A stretch of 12,349 bases of DNA from Collinsella aerofaciens. GTDB taxonomy: Bacteria; Actinomycetota; Coriobacteriia; Coriobacteriales; Coriobacteriaceae. The translations under genes and the position numbers were made by a program. Positions 1 through 12,349 of this stretch are shown here, one piece after another. Under the pieces are notes generated by a model. It made no database searches. It was not told the DNA's origin and saw nothing but the letters and a program-made list of their open reading frames with translations. Positions within the stretch are counted from its first letter, which is position 1. Each line of letters starts with the position of its first letter. The DNA lies in contig JAUUSS010000072.1 in assembly GCA_030841765.1 (NCBI GenBank), positions 1 through 12,349 on the forward strand, read 5' to 3'.

Positions 1-6
1 CTTGCA

Positions 7-43
7 CGGAGGCCACATTAAGTGGCCTCCGGCTCGTGCGGAA
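7..43 (+). repeat. Interspersed REP-like hairpin repeat, copy 1
   Basis: A 10-bp perfect stem (7-16 with 22-31) closes on the loop ATTAA and is followed by the tail GCTCGTGCGGAA at 32-43. The same element occurs at 11007-11043 with the same loop, tail and orientation. The two copies differ at three consecutive stem pairs (11/27, 12/26, 13/25), and every change is compensated on the other arm, so pairing is conserved rather than sequence. The element lies past the rpoC terminator and is not a terminator itself, since neither strand has a T-run after it. It may be part of a larger repeat cut off by the window edge. Its function is unknown; REP-like extragenic palindrome is my best description. 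Confidence 0.75.
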
Positions 44-116
44 CTCGCGACAAACTTAAAACCTGGGCCGCCCGGTCCGGGAATCCGACGTGCTCGTTGG
101 GGCAACGTTTCTCACC

Positions 117-154
117 AAAAAAAGACCCGCTTCCCTGTTGGGAAACGGGTCTTT
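117..154 (-). terminator. Rho-independent terminator of rpoC
   Basis: On the minus strand a 15-bp stem with one G-U pair (arms 146-154 plus 140-144, and 131-135 plus 121-129) closes on a four-base AACA loop and runs into seven Ts (123-117). It lies 27 bases past the rpoC stop and should end the rpoBC transcript. The stretch 44-116 beyond it holds no gene or clear signal that I can see. Confidence 0.93.
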
Positions 155-180
155 GGAAGGGCGGTTAACGTACTAGGAAA

Positions 181-4659
<4,479 letters not shown>

Positions 4660-4665
4660 AGTCAA

Positions 4666-8157
<3,492 letters not shown>

Positions 8158-8193
8158 CAGGTTTTTCCTCCTTCACGGAAATGCTCGGTGGGT

Positions 8194-8214
8194 TGGCGAG
8201 GCATAGCTTCGCCA
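8194..8214 (-). promoter_or_regulatory. Hairpin in the rpoB 5' leader
   Basis: Arms 8194-8202 and 8206-8214 form nine pairs (one G-U in one orientation) around a three-base loop, 37 nt upstream of the rpoB GTG. No T-run follows, so it is not an intrinsic terminator. It may stabilise the leader or be a regulatory site; no known family was recognised. Confidence 0.4.
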
Positions 8215-8230
8215 GTTATCGCAACCTAAT

Positions 8231-8258
8231 AGTTTATCAGGTACCGACCGTTGGGCAA
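8231..8258 (-). promoter_or_regulatory. Candidate sigma-70-type promoter of rpoBC
   Basis: On the minus strand TTGCCC (8258-8253) lies 16 bp before an extended -10, TG-A-TAAACT (-10 hexamer 8236-8231). Transcription would begin near 8224, giving a leader of about 66 nt. The match is moderate, but a promoter is needed here because the galU terminator at 8391-8424 isolates rpoB. Confidence 0.5.
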
Positions 8259-8335
8259 GAAAAGCCTTGACGCGATTGAGTTTTTGGAGTAGCAAAGTTT
8301 TTCGACAGAAAACACGCAGGTAGATGTATGTATAT

Positions 8336-8368
8336 CGAACATCTGTTCATATATTTTCTGTGAACAGA
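8336..8368. promoter_or_regulatory. Overlapping GAAC/GTTC palindromes resembling a LexA (SOS) box
   Basis: CGAAC-ATCT-GTTCA (8336-8349) contains GAAC-N4-GTTC, the core of the LexA box in Bacillus and actinobacteria. Its right half is reused in a second perfect 8-bp inverted repeat, TCTGTTCA (8342-8349) with TGAACAGA (8361-8368), separated by 11 AT-rich bases. It lies about 80-100 bp upstream of the candidate rpoB promoter and shortly past the galU terminator. The remaining gene-free sequence at 8260-8390 is AT-rich and shows no ORF that I can support. Confidence 0.4.
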
Positions 8369-8390
8369 GAGCCAACAATCGCAGCTCTTA

Positions 8391-8424
8391 TAAAAAACGG
8401 GCGCGAACCGAGGTCCGCGCCCGT
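8391..8424 (-). terminator. Rho-independent terminator of galU
   Basis: A perfect 9-bp GC-rich stem (ACGGGCGCG at 8424-8416 pairing with 8405-8397 on the minus strand) closes on a 10-base loop and is followed by six Ts. It lies 20 bases past the galU stop and separates galU from rpoB transcriptionally. Confidence 0.93.
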
Positions 8425-8444
8425 AAATGTCGATGTCCGAAGGC

Positions 8445-9353
8445 TTACTTGCGCATCAATCCGCCGCGCTCGTCGATGGCGTCCCAGAAGGCATCGGCAA
8501 AGCGGGGATCGCTTGCAGCCATGAGGGCGTTGGTGGCCATCCAGCCAGAGGGAGTGCCGGTGTCGTAGCCCGACAGCGGGTCGATGACGACGGCATACAT
8601 GGCCTCACGGTCGAGCGAACGGGCCATGGCGTCGGTGAGCTGGATCTCGCCGCCCTTGCCGGCCTGCTGATCTGCCAGCAGGTCCATGACCAGCGGGCTC
8701 AGCAAGTAGCGACCGACGATGTACAGGTTGGACGGAGCCGCCTCGGGAGCGGGCTTCTCGACCAGACCGCCGATGCGCCAGACAGCGCCCGGCTCTGCAT
8801 CGGCAACGTCCTCGGCGCCCTCGAGCGAACCGACGCGCTCGCCGGCGATAACGCCGTAGCGGCTGACTTCCTCGGGCGAGCAAGCAGCGACGGCGATAAC
8901 CGAAGCTCCACCGTGCTCCTTGGAAACGGCGAGCATCTTGTCGCAGATGTCGCGATTAGGCACAACGTAGTCGCCCAGAAGAACCAGGAAGTTCTCCCCT
9001 GCCACGGCGTCGGCAGCAGAGCGGATAGCATGGCCGAGGCCCTTGGGCTCGTACTGATAACGGAAGTCGACCGGCATACCGCCAGCGTGGGCGACGGCAT
9101 CGGCATAGGCGTTCTTGCCGCGCTCGCGCAGCAGGTTCTCGAGCGAGCGATCGGGCTGGAAGTAGTTCAGTAGCTCGGGCTTACCGGGAGAAGTAACGAT
9201 GATGGCGTCGTCGACTTCCTCGGGGTCGAGCGCCTCCTCGACGACGTACTGAATGACGGGCTTGTCGAGCACCGGCAGCATCTCTTTGGGCGTGCACTTG
9301 GTGCCAGGCAGAAAACGCGTGCCAAGACCGGCGGCGGGGATGATTGCCTTCAT
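8445..9353 (-). CDS. galU: UTP--glucose-1-phosphate uridylyltransferase
   Basis: GalU makes UDP-glucose from UTP and glucose 1-phosphate in the cytoplasm, supplying glycosylation and envelope polysaccharide pathways. The protein is 302 aa, a typical length. It opens with the nucleotide-binding motif AAGLGTRFLPGTK (7-19), followed by PKEMLPVLDKPVIQYVVEEA (22-41). Further family motifs are GLGHA (105-109), LLGD (125-128), VEKP (198-201), APSNLYIVGRYLL and GGEIQLTDAM (234-243). The ATG at 9353 places this conserved N-terminus at the usual position; an in-frame upstream extension lacks family sequence. A weak SD, AAAGGA, lies about 12 nt upstream. The gene has its own promoter and terminator, although it sits between rplL and rpoB, which are normally adjacent. 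GtaB/HasC-type naming would be equivalent. Confidence 0.94.
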   Translation of the reverse strand: MKAIIPAAGLGTRFLPGTKCTPKEMLPVLDKPVIQYVVEEALDPEEVDDAIIVTSPGKPELLNYFQPDRSLENLLRERGKNAYADAVAHAGGMPVDFRYQYEPKGLGHAIRSAADAVAGENFLVLLGDYVVPNRDICDKMLAVSKEHGGASVIAVAACSPEEVSRYGVIAGERVGSLEGAEDVADAEPGAVWRIGGLVEKPAPEAAPSNLYIVGRYLLSPLVMDLLADQQAGKGGEIQLTDAMARSLDREAMYAVVIDPLSGYDTGTPSGWMATNALMAASDPRFADAFWDAIDERGGLMRK

Positions 9354-9375
9354 GTTATTCAAAGATCCTTTCGCA

Positions 9376-9412
9376 GGCGCAAAAGCGCCCCATGCGTGCG
9401 GCACACAGCCGC
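9376..9412 (-). promoter_or_regulatory. Two hairpins in the galU 5' leader
   Basis: Two short perfect stems sit back to back just before the galU SD. One has arms 9398-9402 and 9408-9412 with a five-base loop; the other has arms 9376-9380 and 9385-9389 with a TTTT loop. Neither is followed by a T-run. They may stabilise the leader; no riboswitch family was recognised. Confidence 0.3.
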
Positions 9413-9449
9413 AGACCAAATTGCGATACCTAAGCATCTTACCGCTGGA

Positions 9450-9477
9450 ACTATATGTCGCTACAAGGCAGAGACAA
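9450..9477 (-). promoter_or_regulatory. Candidate promoter of galU
   Basis: Minus-strand TTGTCT (9477-9472) lies 16 bp before TATAGT (9455-9450), which matches five of six -10 consensus bases. The start would be near 9443, giving a leader of about 90 nt. The remaining intergenic sequence up to 9598 is more AT-rich and holds no supportable gene. Confidence 0.5.
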
Positions 9478-9598
9478 TTCTTCAGCAGGTCAACGCAAAT
9501 TATTGCTCGAATGGTGCAATTTTATTGCCCAACGGCAGGGTGCCCGATACGACGCAAATCACAGAACATGGCAGTTTGAACTACCGATGTCGAGGGAC

Positions 9599-9640
9599 CG
9601 AAAAACAAAAAAGACGGGGCTCGCAATGCGAACCCCGTCT
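9599..9640 (-). terminator. Rho-independent terminator of the rplJ-rplL operon
   Basis: On the minus strand AGACGGGG (9640-9633) pairs with CCCCGTCT (9619-9612). An inner 4-bp stem (9621-9624 with 9628-9631) extends it past one mismatch. The hairpin runs into TTTTTTGTTTTT. It lies 28 bases past the rplL stop and so ends the stalk-protein transcript before galU. Confidence 0.93.
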
Positions 9641-9667
9641 ACAAAGAAATCTGGCGAGAAAGCCTAA

Positions 9668-10045
9668 TTACTTGAGGGTGACAGCAGCGCCAGCAGCCTC
9701 GAGCTTCTCCTTGGCAGCCTCGGCGTCCTCCTTCTTGGCACCCTCGAGAACAGCCTTGGGAGCGCCCTCGACGACCTCCTTGGCCTCCTTCAGGCCAAGG
9801 TTGGTGAGCTCACGGACGGCCTTGATGACCTGGATCTTGTTGTCGCCGAAGCCCTCGAGCACGACGTCAAACTCGGTCTTCTCCTCGGCCTCAGCAGCGC
9901 CAGCAGCGGGAGCGGCGACAACAGCGGCAGGAGCAGCGGCGGAAACGCCGAAGGTGTCCTCGATAGCCTTAACGAGCTCGGAAGCCTCGAGAAGGGTCAT
10001 TTCCTTAAGAGCATCGATGATCTCATCGGTGGTAAGCTTAGCCAT
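9668..10045 (-). CDS. rplL: 50S ribosomal protein L7/L12
   Basis: L7/L12 is the multicopy ribosomal stalk protein that recruits and stimulates the translation GTPases EF-Tu, EF-G and IF2. The protein is 125 aa, typical for the family. The N-terminal dimerisation region at 1-33 (LTTDEIIDALKEMTLLEASE) binds L10. A flexible Ala-rich hinge occupies about 35-55. The C-terminal factor-binding domain follows, with TEFDVVLEGFGDNKIQVIK (57-75), LGLKEAKEVVEGAP (83-96) and ending AAGAAVTLK. ATG 10045 has SD AAAGGA at 7 nt spacing. It is separated from rplJ by 102 nt containing three tandem hairpins, and is followed by the operon terminator. Confidence 0.97.
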   Translation of the reverse strand: MAKLTTDEIIDALKEMTLLEASELVKAIEDTFGVSAAAPAAVVAAPAAGAAEAEEKTEFDVVLEGFGDNKIQVIKAVRELTNLGLKEAKEVVEGAPKAVLEGAKKEDAEAAKEKLEAAGAAVTLK

Positions 10046-10064
10046 TTCTAAGTCCTTTCGGTTT

Positions 10065-10132
10065 CCGTGCGGATGCACGGAGATCAGTTAAAACACGGCG
10101 CGAATGCGCCAGGGGTGCGGCGTTGCCGCCGC
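10065..10132 (-). repeat. Three tandem tetraloop hairpins between rplJ and rplL
   Basis: Three perfect stems with four-base loops are packed within 68 nt. They are 10117-10122 with 10127-10132 (GCAA loop in the RNA, a GNRA type), 10097-10101 with 10106-10110, and 10065-10070 with 10075-10080. None has a T-run. They sit in the intercistronic region of the stalk operon, where processing or translational control could raise L7/L12 output over L10. That role is inference. Confidence 0.55.
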
Positions 10133-10147
10133 GGGTGAAAACAGCGA

Positions 10148-10669
10148 CTAGGCTGCCTTCTGCTCGGAGACCTGCTGGATCGAACGAGCGAGACCAGAGG
10201 AAACGCCGTTGACGCAGACAGCGATGTCGCGAGCGAAACCGGAGATGAGACCGGCGATCTGGCCGAGAAGCTGATCCTTGGTGGGCAGTTCGGCGATAGC
10301 CTTAACATCATCAGCGGAAACGGCCTTGCCGTCGGAGATACCGCCCTTGATCTCAAGGACGCCCTTGGACTTAGCGGAGAAGTCCTTAAGGGCCTTAGCG
10401 GCCTCGACCGGCTCGGACTCGTAGAACACATAAGCGACGGGGCCGGCGAGAATCTCGTCGAGCTCGGGCTGCTCCTGGTTCTTGAGAGCGATCTTGACCA
10501 GGTTGTTCTTGTAGACCTTCATCTCGGCGCCGCACTCGCGAAGCTGATGACGCAGCTCCTGAGCCTGCTTAACCGTCAGACCGTTGTAGTTGACGACGAA
10601 CAGACCGGCGTTCTCAGCGATACGGGACTCGATCTCTGCAACCTTGTCGATTTTGTACTGCTGGGGCAT
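10148..10669 (-). CDS. rplJ: 50S ribosomal protein L10
   Basis: L10 (173 aa, typical length) anchors the L7/L12 stalk on 23S rRNA and, as the L10-L12 complex, represses its own mRNA. The N-terminal domain shows KIDKVAEIESRIAENAGLFV (6-25), NYNGLTVKQAQELRHQLR and the conserved KVYKNNLVKIAL at about 51-62. Later family segments are LAGPVAYVFYESEPVEAAKAL (74-94), GVLEIKGGISDG and LPTKDQLLGQIAGLI (128-142). The C-terminal helix that binds L7/L12 follows, with SGLARSIQQVSEQKAA. ATG 10669 has a strong SD, GGAGG, 8 nt upstream. The gene heads the rplJL operon behind a strong promoter and an L10 leader. rplK and rplA, its usual upstream neighbours, are absent here. Confidence 0.96.
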   Translation of the reverse strand: MPQQYKIDKVAEIESRIAENAGLFVVNYNGLTVKQAQELRHQLRECGAEMKVYKNNLVKIALKNQEQPELDEILAGPVAYVFYESEPVEAAKALKDFSAKSKGVLEIKGGISDGKAVSADDVKAIAELPTKDQLLGQIAGLISGFARDIAVCVNGVSSGLARSIQQVSEQKAA

Positions 10670-10734
10670 GAATTACACCTCCTCGAATTCTTTCCGGGCA
10701 CGGTCCGCCACAAGGACGTGACGGGGGCATGTCC

Positions 10735-10771
10735 AAAAAGAAAGCCCCCGCGCTGCATGAGCGACGGGGGC
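10735..10771 (-). terminator. Attenuator-like intrinsic terminator in the rplJ leader
   Basis: On the minus strand GCCCCCG (10771-10765) pairs with CGGGGGC (10750-10744), with an inner CGCU/AGCG stem and a five-base loop, and is followed by TTTCTTTTT. It lies within the leader, upstream of the rplJ SD. It would therefore cut some transcripts short before the first gene, as in the L10 leaders of Gram-positive bacteria. Confidence 0.85.
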
Positions 10772-10879
10772 GAGAAGACATATCTACTCGACCACCTCGG
10801 CTGGCGGGATATCCCATTAAGCTCGCGGGTAAGACCCGTTTGCGCCGGCTGTCTCTGGCAGCGGATTCGTGCGTGAACC
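10735..10879 (-). promoter_or_regulatory. L10 leader (ribosomal-protein autoregulatory mRNA element)
   Basis: The rplJ leader contains GAGACAGCCGGCG (10855-10843) and, after an internal hairpin CGGGT-CTT-ACCCG (10838-10826) and GAGCTTAAT (10824-10816), the segment CGCCAGCCGAGGTGG (10806-10792). ACAGC..., ...TTAAT and ...GCCGAGG are the hallmarks of the L10-L12 binding element as I recall it from Bacillus. GCCGGCG can pair with CGCCAGC with one mismatch. A further hairpin (10790-10771) leads into the terminator at 10771-10735. The expected behaviour is feedback repression by excess L10-L12. Confidence 0.75.
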
Positions 10880-10885
10880 GAAAGT

Positions 10886-10914
10886 ATTATGGCGGGGACC
10901 CCGGCGTCGGTCAA
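10886..10914 (-). promoter_or_regulatory. Strong sigma-70-type promoter of rplJL
   Basis: Minus-strand TTGACC (10914-10909) lies exactly 17 bp before CATAAT (10891-10886), so each hexamer misses only one or two consensus bases. The start would be near 10879, giving a leader of about 210 nt that contains the L10 element. The promoter is part of the left arm of a large inverted repeat. Confidence 0.8.
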
Positions 10915-11125
10915 CGGAAAACCGGGCTGCACACAATTCCACCATCCGACACGCTCCGCCGAAGGCCAGGCGCAAGGTTTCCGCTCGGTCAGGTCCTGGG
11001 CTCGCTCGGAAAGCACATTAAGTGCTTTCCGGCTCGTGCGGAATCTACGGAAACCTTGCGCCTGGCCTTCGGCGGCGCGTGCCTGCGTCAACTATGGGGC
11101 AGACCGGTTTTACGTTGACCGACGC
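10904..11125. repeat. Large imperfect inverted repeat between the aminotransferase and rplJ
   Basis: The left arm 10904-10983 (80 bases) is the reverse complement of the right arm 11048-11125 (78 bases) in two blocks. The inner block is a 28-bp perfect match (10956-10983 with 11048-11075), extended by five more bases with one mismatch. The outer block is 27 bp with two mismatches (10904-10930 with 11099-11125). A stretch of 18-20 bases between the blocks is unrelated. The 64-bp centre (10984-11047) contains hairpin repeat copy 2. No ORF with credible coding features is present, and this accounts for most of the 500-base stretch between rplJ and the aminotransferase. Confidence 0.88.
11007..11043 (+). 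repeat. Interspersed REP-like hairpin repeat, copy 2
   Basis: A 10-bp perfect stem (11007-11016 with 11022-11031) closes on loop ATTAA and is followed by tail GCTCGTGCGGAA, as at 7-43. Three stem pairs are switched relative to copy 1 (GC, GC, CG there; AT, AT, GC here). It sits in the centre of the large inverted repeat upstream of the rplJ promoter and downstream of the aminotransferase stop. Confidence 0.78.
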
Positions 11126-11139
11126 GCCCCACGCATAAT
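11115..11139 (+). promoter_or_regulatory. Mirror-image promoter remnant
   Basis: Plus-strand TTGACC (11115-11120) and CATAAT (11134-11139) repeat both hexamers of the rplJ promoter and its start GACGC, but with 13 bp between them instead of 17. A 13-bp spacer is too short for normal sigma-70 recognition, so it is probably inactive. If active, it would transcribe antisense into the aminotransferase 3' end. Confidence 0.4.
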
Positions 11140-11177
11140 CCTTATGTCGGTAGGCTGATGCGTTGCGTCCCTGATGG

Positions 11178-12302
11178 CTACAGGGTTGAAACGAAGGTGG
11201 ACAGGCGGTGGAGGCCTTCGTCTAGGTCTTTGTCGGAGACGCAGTAGCTTAGGCGGATATGGCCTTCGGTTCCGAAGCAGTTTCCGGGAACTAGGGCTAC
11301 GTTGGCCTCTTTGATGGCTTTGATGCAGAAGTCTTCGCTGGTTAGGCCGAACTTTTTGATGCTCGGGAAAGTGTAGAAGGCTCCTGCGGGCTCTACTACG
11401 TCGAGGCCCATGTTGTTGAGGGCTGTAAGAACGCGTTCGCGGCGGGCTCGGTAGACGTTGAGCATGGGGGTGGGGTCGACGGTGAGGGCTCGGACTGCGG
11501 CGTCCATCTCGAAGGAGACGGCGCTCGATACCAAGTATTGGTGGGCCTTTGCGATCTCGGCGATGACGGGGGCGGCTGCCGCGAGCCAGCCCAGGCGCCA
11601 GCCCGTCATGGCCCAGGGCTTGGAGAAACTCTCGATGATGACCGTCTGCTCGCGCAGTTCCGGGTGGCGTTGGGCAAAGCGCTCGTAGCCGTCCACGTAG
11701 ACCAAGCGGTTGTAGACGTCGTCGCAGACTACGTAGATGCCCGCCTGCTCTGCCACGCGCGCCACGGCATCGAGCGATGCCGCGTTGAGAATGCAGCCCG
11801 TGGGATTGTTGGGCGAGCAGATGACGATGGCCTTGGTCGCCGGCGTCACGCAAGCACGAAGCGCGTCCTCGTCAATCTGAAATTGCGCAGACTCCGTATC
11901 CAAAAAGACCGCTTTGGCGTGATTGGCCACGACGATGCTCTCGTATAGGCCAAAGGCCGGCGTGGGGATAATGACCTCGTCGCCAGGGTTGAGCATGGCC
12001 ATAAACGTGGCCGACAGGGCCTCGGTCGCGCCATCGGTCAGGATGACCTCGTCTGCCGAAAACGCAAGGCCCGCGTCGCCCATATATGCGGACAGTGCCT
12101 CGCGCAGGGCGGGGCGGCCGTTGTTGGGCGGATAGTGCGTGTCACCGCGGCCCAGCGCGGCGGTCACCTCGGCGCTAATCACGTCGGGCGTGGGAAAATC
12201 GGGCTCGCCAAGCGCGAGCGCGATGCACCCAGGATGCTGGGCGGCGAGTGCGTTAATCCGGCGGATACCGGAGGGCTTAAGCGTGGCAAGCGAGGTATTC
12301 CT
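11178..12302 (-). CDS. Class I/II PLP-dependent aminotransferase, N-terminal start unresolved
   Basis: A fold-type I aminotransferase of the aspartate/aromatic group; the substrate cannot be told from sequence. Numbered from the internal GTG 12182 (334 aa), SPNNPTG is at 123-129, CDDVY at 153-157, the PLP lysine is K188 in ESFSKPWAMTGWRLGW, and the carboxylate-binding arginine is R310 in HIRLSYC. Homology continues 40 codons upstream of that GTG, through LKPSGIRRINALAA and LALGEPDFPTPDVI. This is the normal family N-terminus and contains the substrate-binding Gly region. No ATG, GTG or TTG exists in frame there, and an in-frame TAA stands at 12305-12303. An SD-like AAAGGA (12304-12299) is 9 nt before a TTG (12289-12287) in the wrong frame by one base. 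A one-base loss, a sequencing error or an unusual start codon are the options. GTG 12182 has no SD. TAGAAT (12323-12318) may be a -10. Confidence 0.85.
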   Translation of the reverse strand, partial: RNTSLATLKPSGIRRINALAAQHPGCIALALGEPDFPTPDVISAEVTAALGRGDTHYPPNNGRPALREALSAYMGDAGLAFSADEVILTDGATEALSATFMAMLNPGDEVIIPTPAFGLYESIVVANHAKAVFLDTESAQFQIDEDALRACVTPATKAIVICSPNNPTGCILNAASLDAVARVAEQAGIYVVCDDVYNRLVYVDGYERFAQRHPELREQTVIIESFSKPWAMTGWRLGWLAAAAPVIAEIAKAHQYLVSSAVSFEMDAAVRALTVDPTPMLNVYRARRERVLTALNNMGLDVVEPAGAFYTFPSIKKFGLTSEDFCIKAIKEANVALVPGNCFGTEGHIRLSYCVSDKDLDEGLHRLSTFVSTL

Positions 12303-12349
12303 TTATGTGGCCGTCAAATTCTAAAAATGCCAATCCGTTTCCTGACAGA

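Noticed and set aside
8968..8979. LLGDYVV in GalU instead of LLGDDIV as a possible lost active-site Asp
   Set aside because: The second Asp is not universal; E. coli GalU as I recall it has LPDVL, so only the first Asp is required and it is present.
8248..9535. TTGCCCAACGG shared by the rpoB promoter (minus, 8258-8248) and the galU upstream region (plus, 9525-9535)
   Set aside because: An 11-base match in opposite orientation with no conserved surroundings; too weak to call a regulatory motif.
9253..10091. Plus-strand reading frames overlapping the galU promoter region and rplL
   Set aside because: They overlap well-supported genes and terminators in antisense, and show only Arg/Ser/Ala-rich shadow composition.
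10984..11047. A classical phase-variable invertible promoter
   Set aside because: The rplJ promoter lies in the outer part of the arm, outside the segment that would flip. Inversion of the centre would not turn the promoter around, and no recombinase gene is in the window.
10729..11158. Plus-strand reading frames of 89-129 codons in the rplJ upstream region
   Set aside because: They lie over the L10 leader, promoter and inverted repeat, contain repeated palindromic sequence, lack SD sites and show no protein motif. The RNA and DNA signals explain the region better.

Overview
This GC-rich window carries the core of the bacterial RNA polymerase and ribosomal-stalk gene cluster. Every recognisable gene lies on the minus strand. 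In transcription order they are a class I/II aminotransferase (12302 to 11178), rplJ (L10), rplL (L7/L12), galU, rpoB and rpoC. I see no tRNA, rRNA, transposase, integrase or CRISPR array. RpoC carries the coiled-coil insert typical of actinobacterial beta-prime, and the codon use is strongly GC-ending. Together these suggest an actinobacterium; my best guess is the class Coriobacteriia, probably Collinsella or a relative (inference, not proven).

Layout from high to low coordinates. The aminotransferase lacks a usable start codon in front of its conserved N-terminus. Next comes a gene-free stretch, about 10880-11177, built as a large imperfect inverted repeat. Its left arm holds the strong rplJ promoter and its right arm holds a mirror-image promoter remnant. 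Its centre holds a small hairpin that recurs, with compensatory base changes, at positions 7-43. The rplJL transcript begins with an L10-type autoregulatory leader and an attenuator-like terminator. rplJ and rplL are separated by three tandem tetraloop hairpins and are followed by a strong terminator. galU stands alone with its own promoter and terminator, which splits the usual rplJL-rpoBC block. rpoB then starts from its own promoter, and rpoC follows with no gap. The transcript ends at a strong terminator at 117-154.

How the genes work together: L10 and L7/L12 form the ribosomal stalk that recruits translation factors, and RpoB and RpoC form the catalytic core of RNA polymerase. GalU makes UDP-glucose for envelope sugars. 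The aminotransferase is an unrelated metabolic neighbour.

Most notable: RpoC has a C-terminal extension of about 230 residues. It contains a roughly 60-residue domain that closely resembles the DNA-binding C-terminal domain of the alpha subunit (alpha-CTD), followed by an acidic tail. RpoB also has a remodelled, longer, basic loop directly after the rifampicin cluster, where fork loop 2 lies. Together they suggest an RNA polymerase with lineage-specific DNA-contacting parts.
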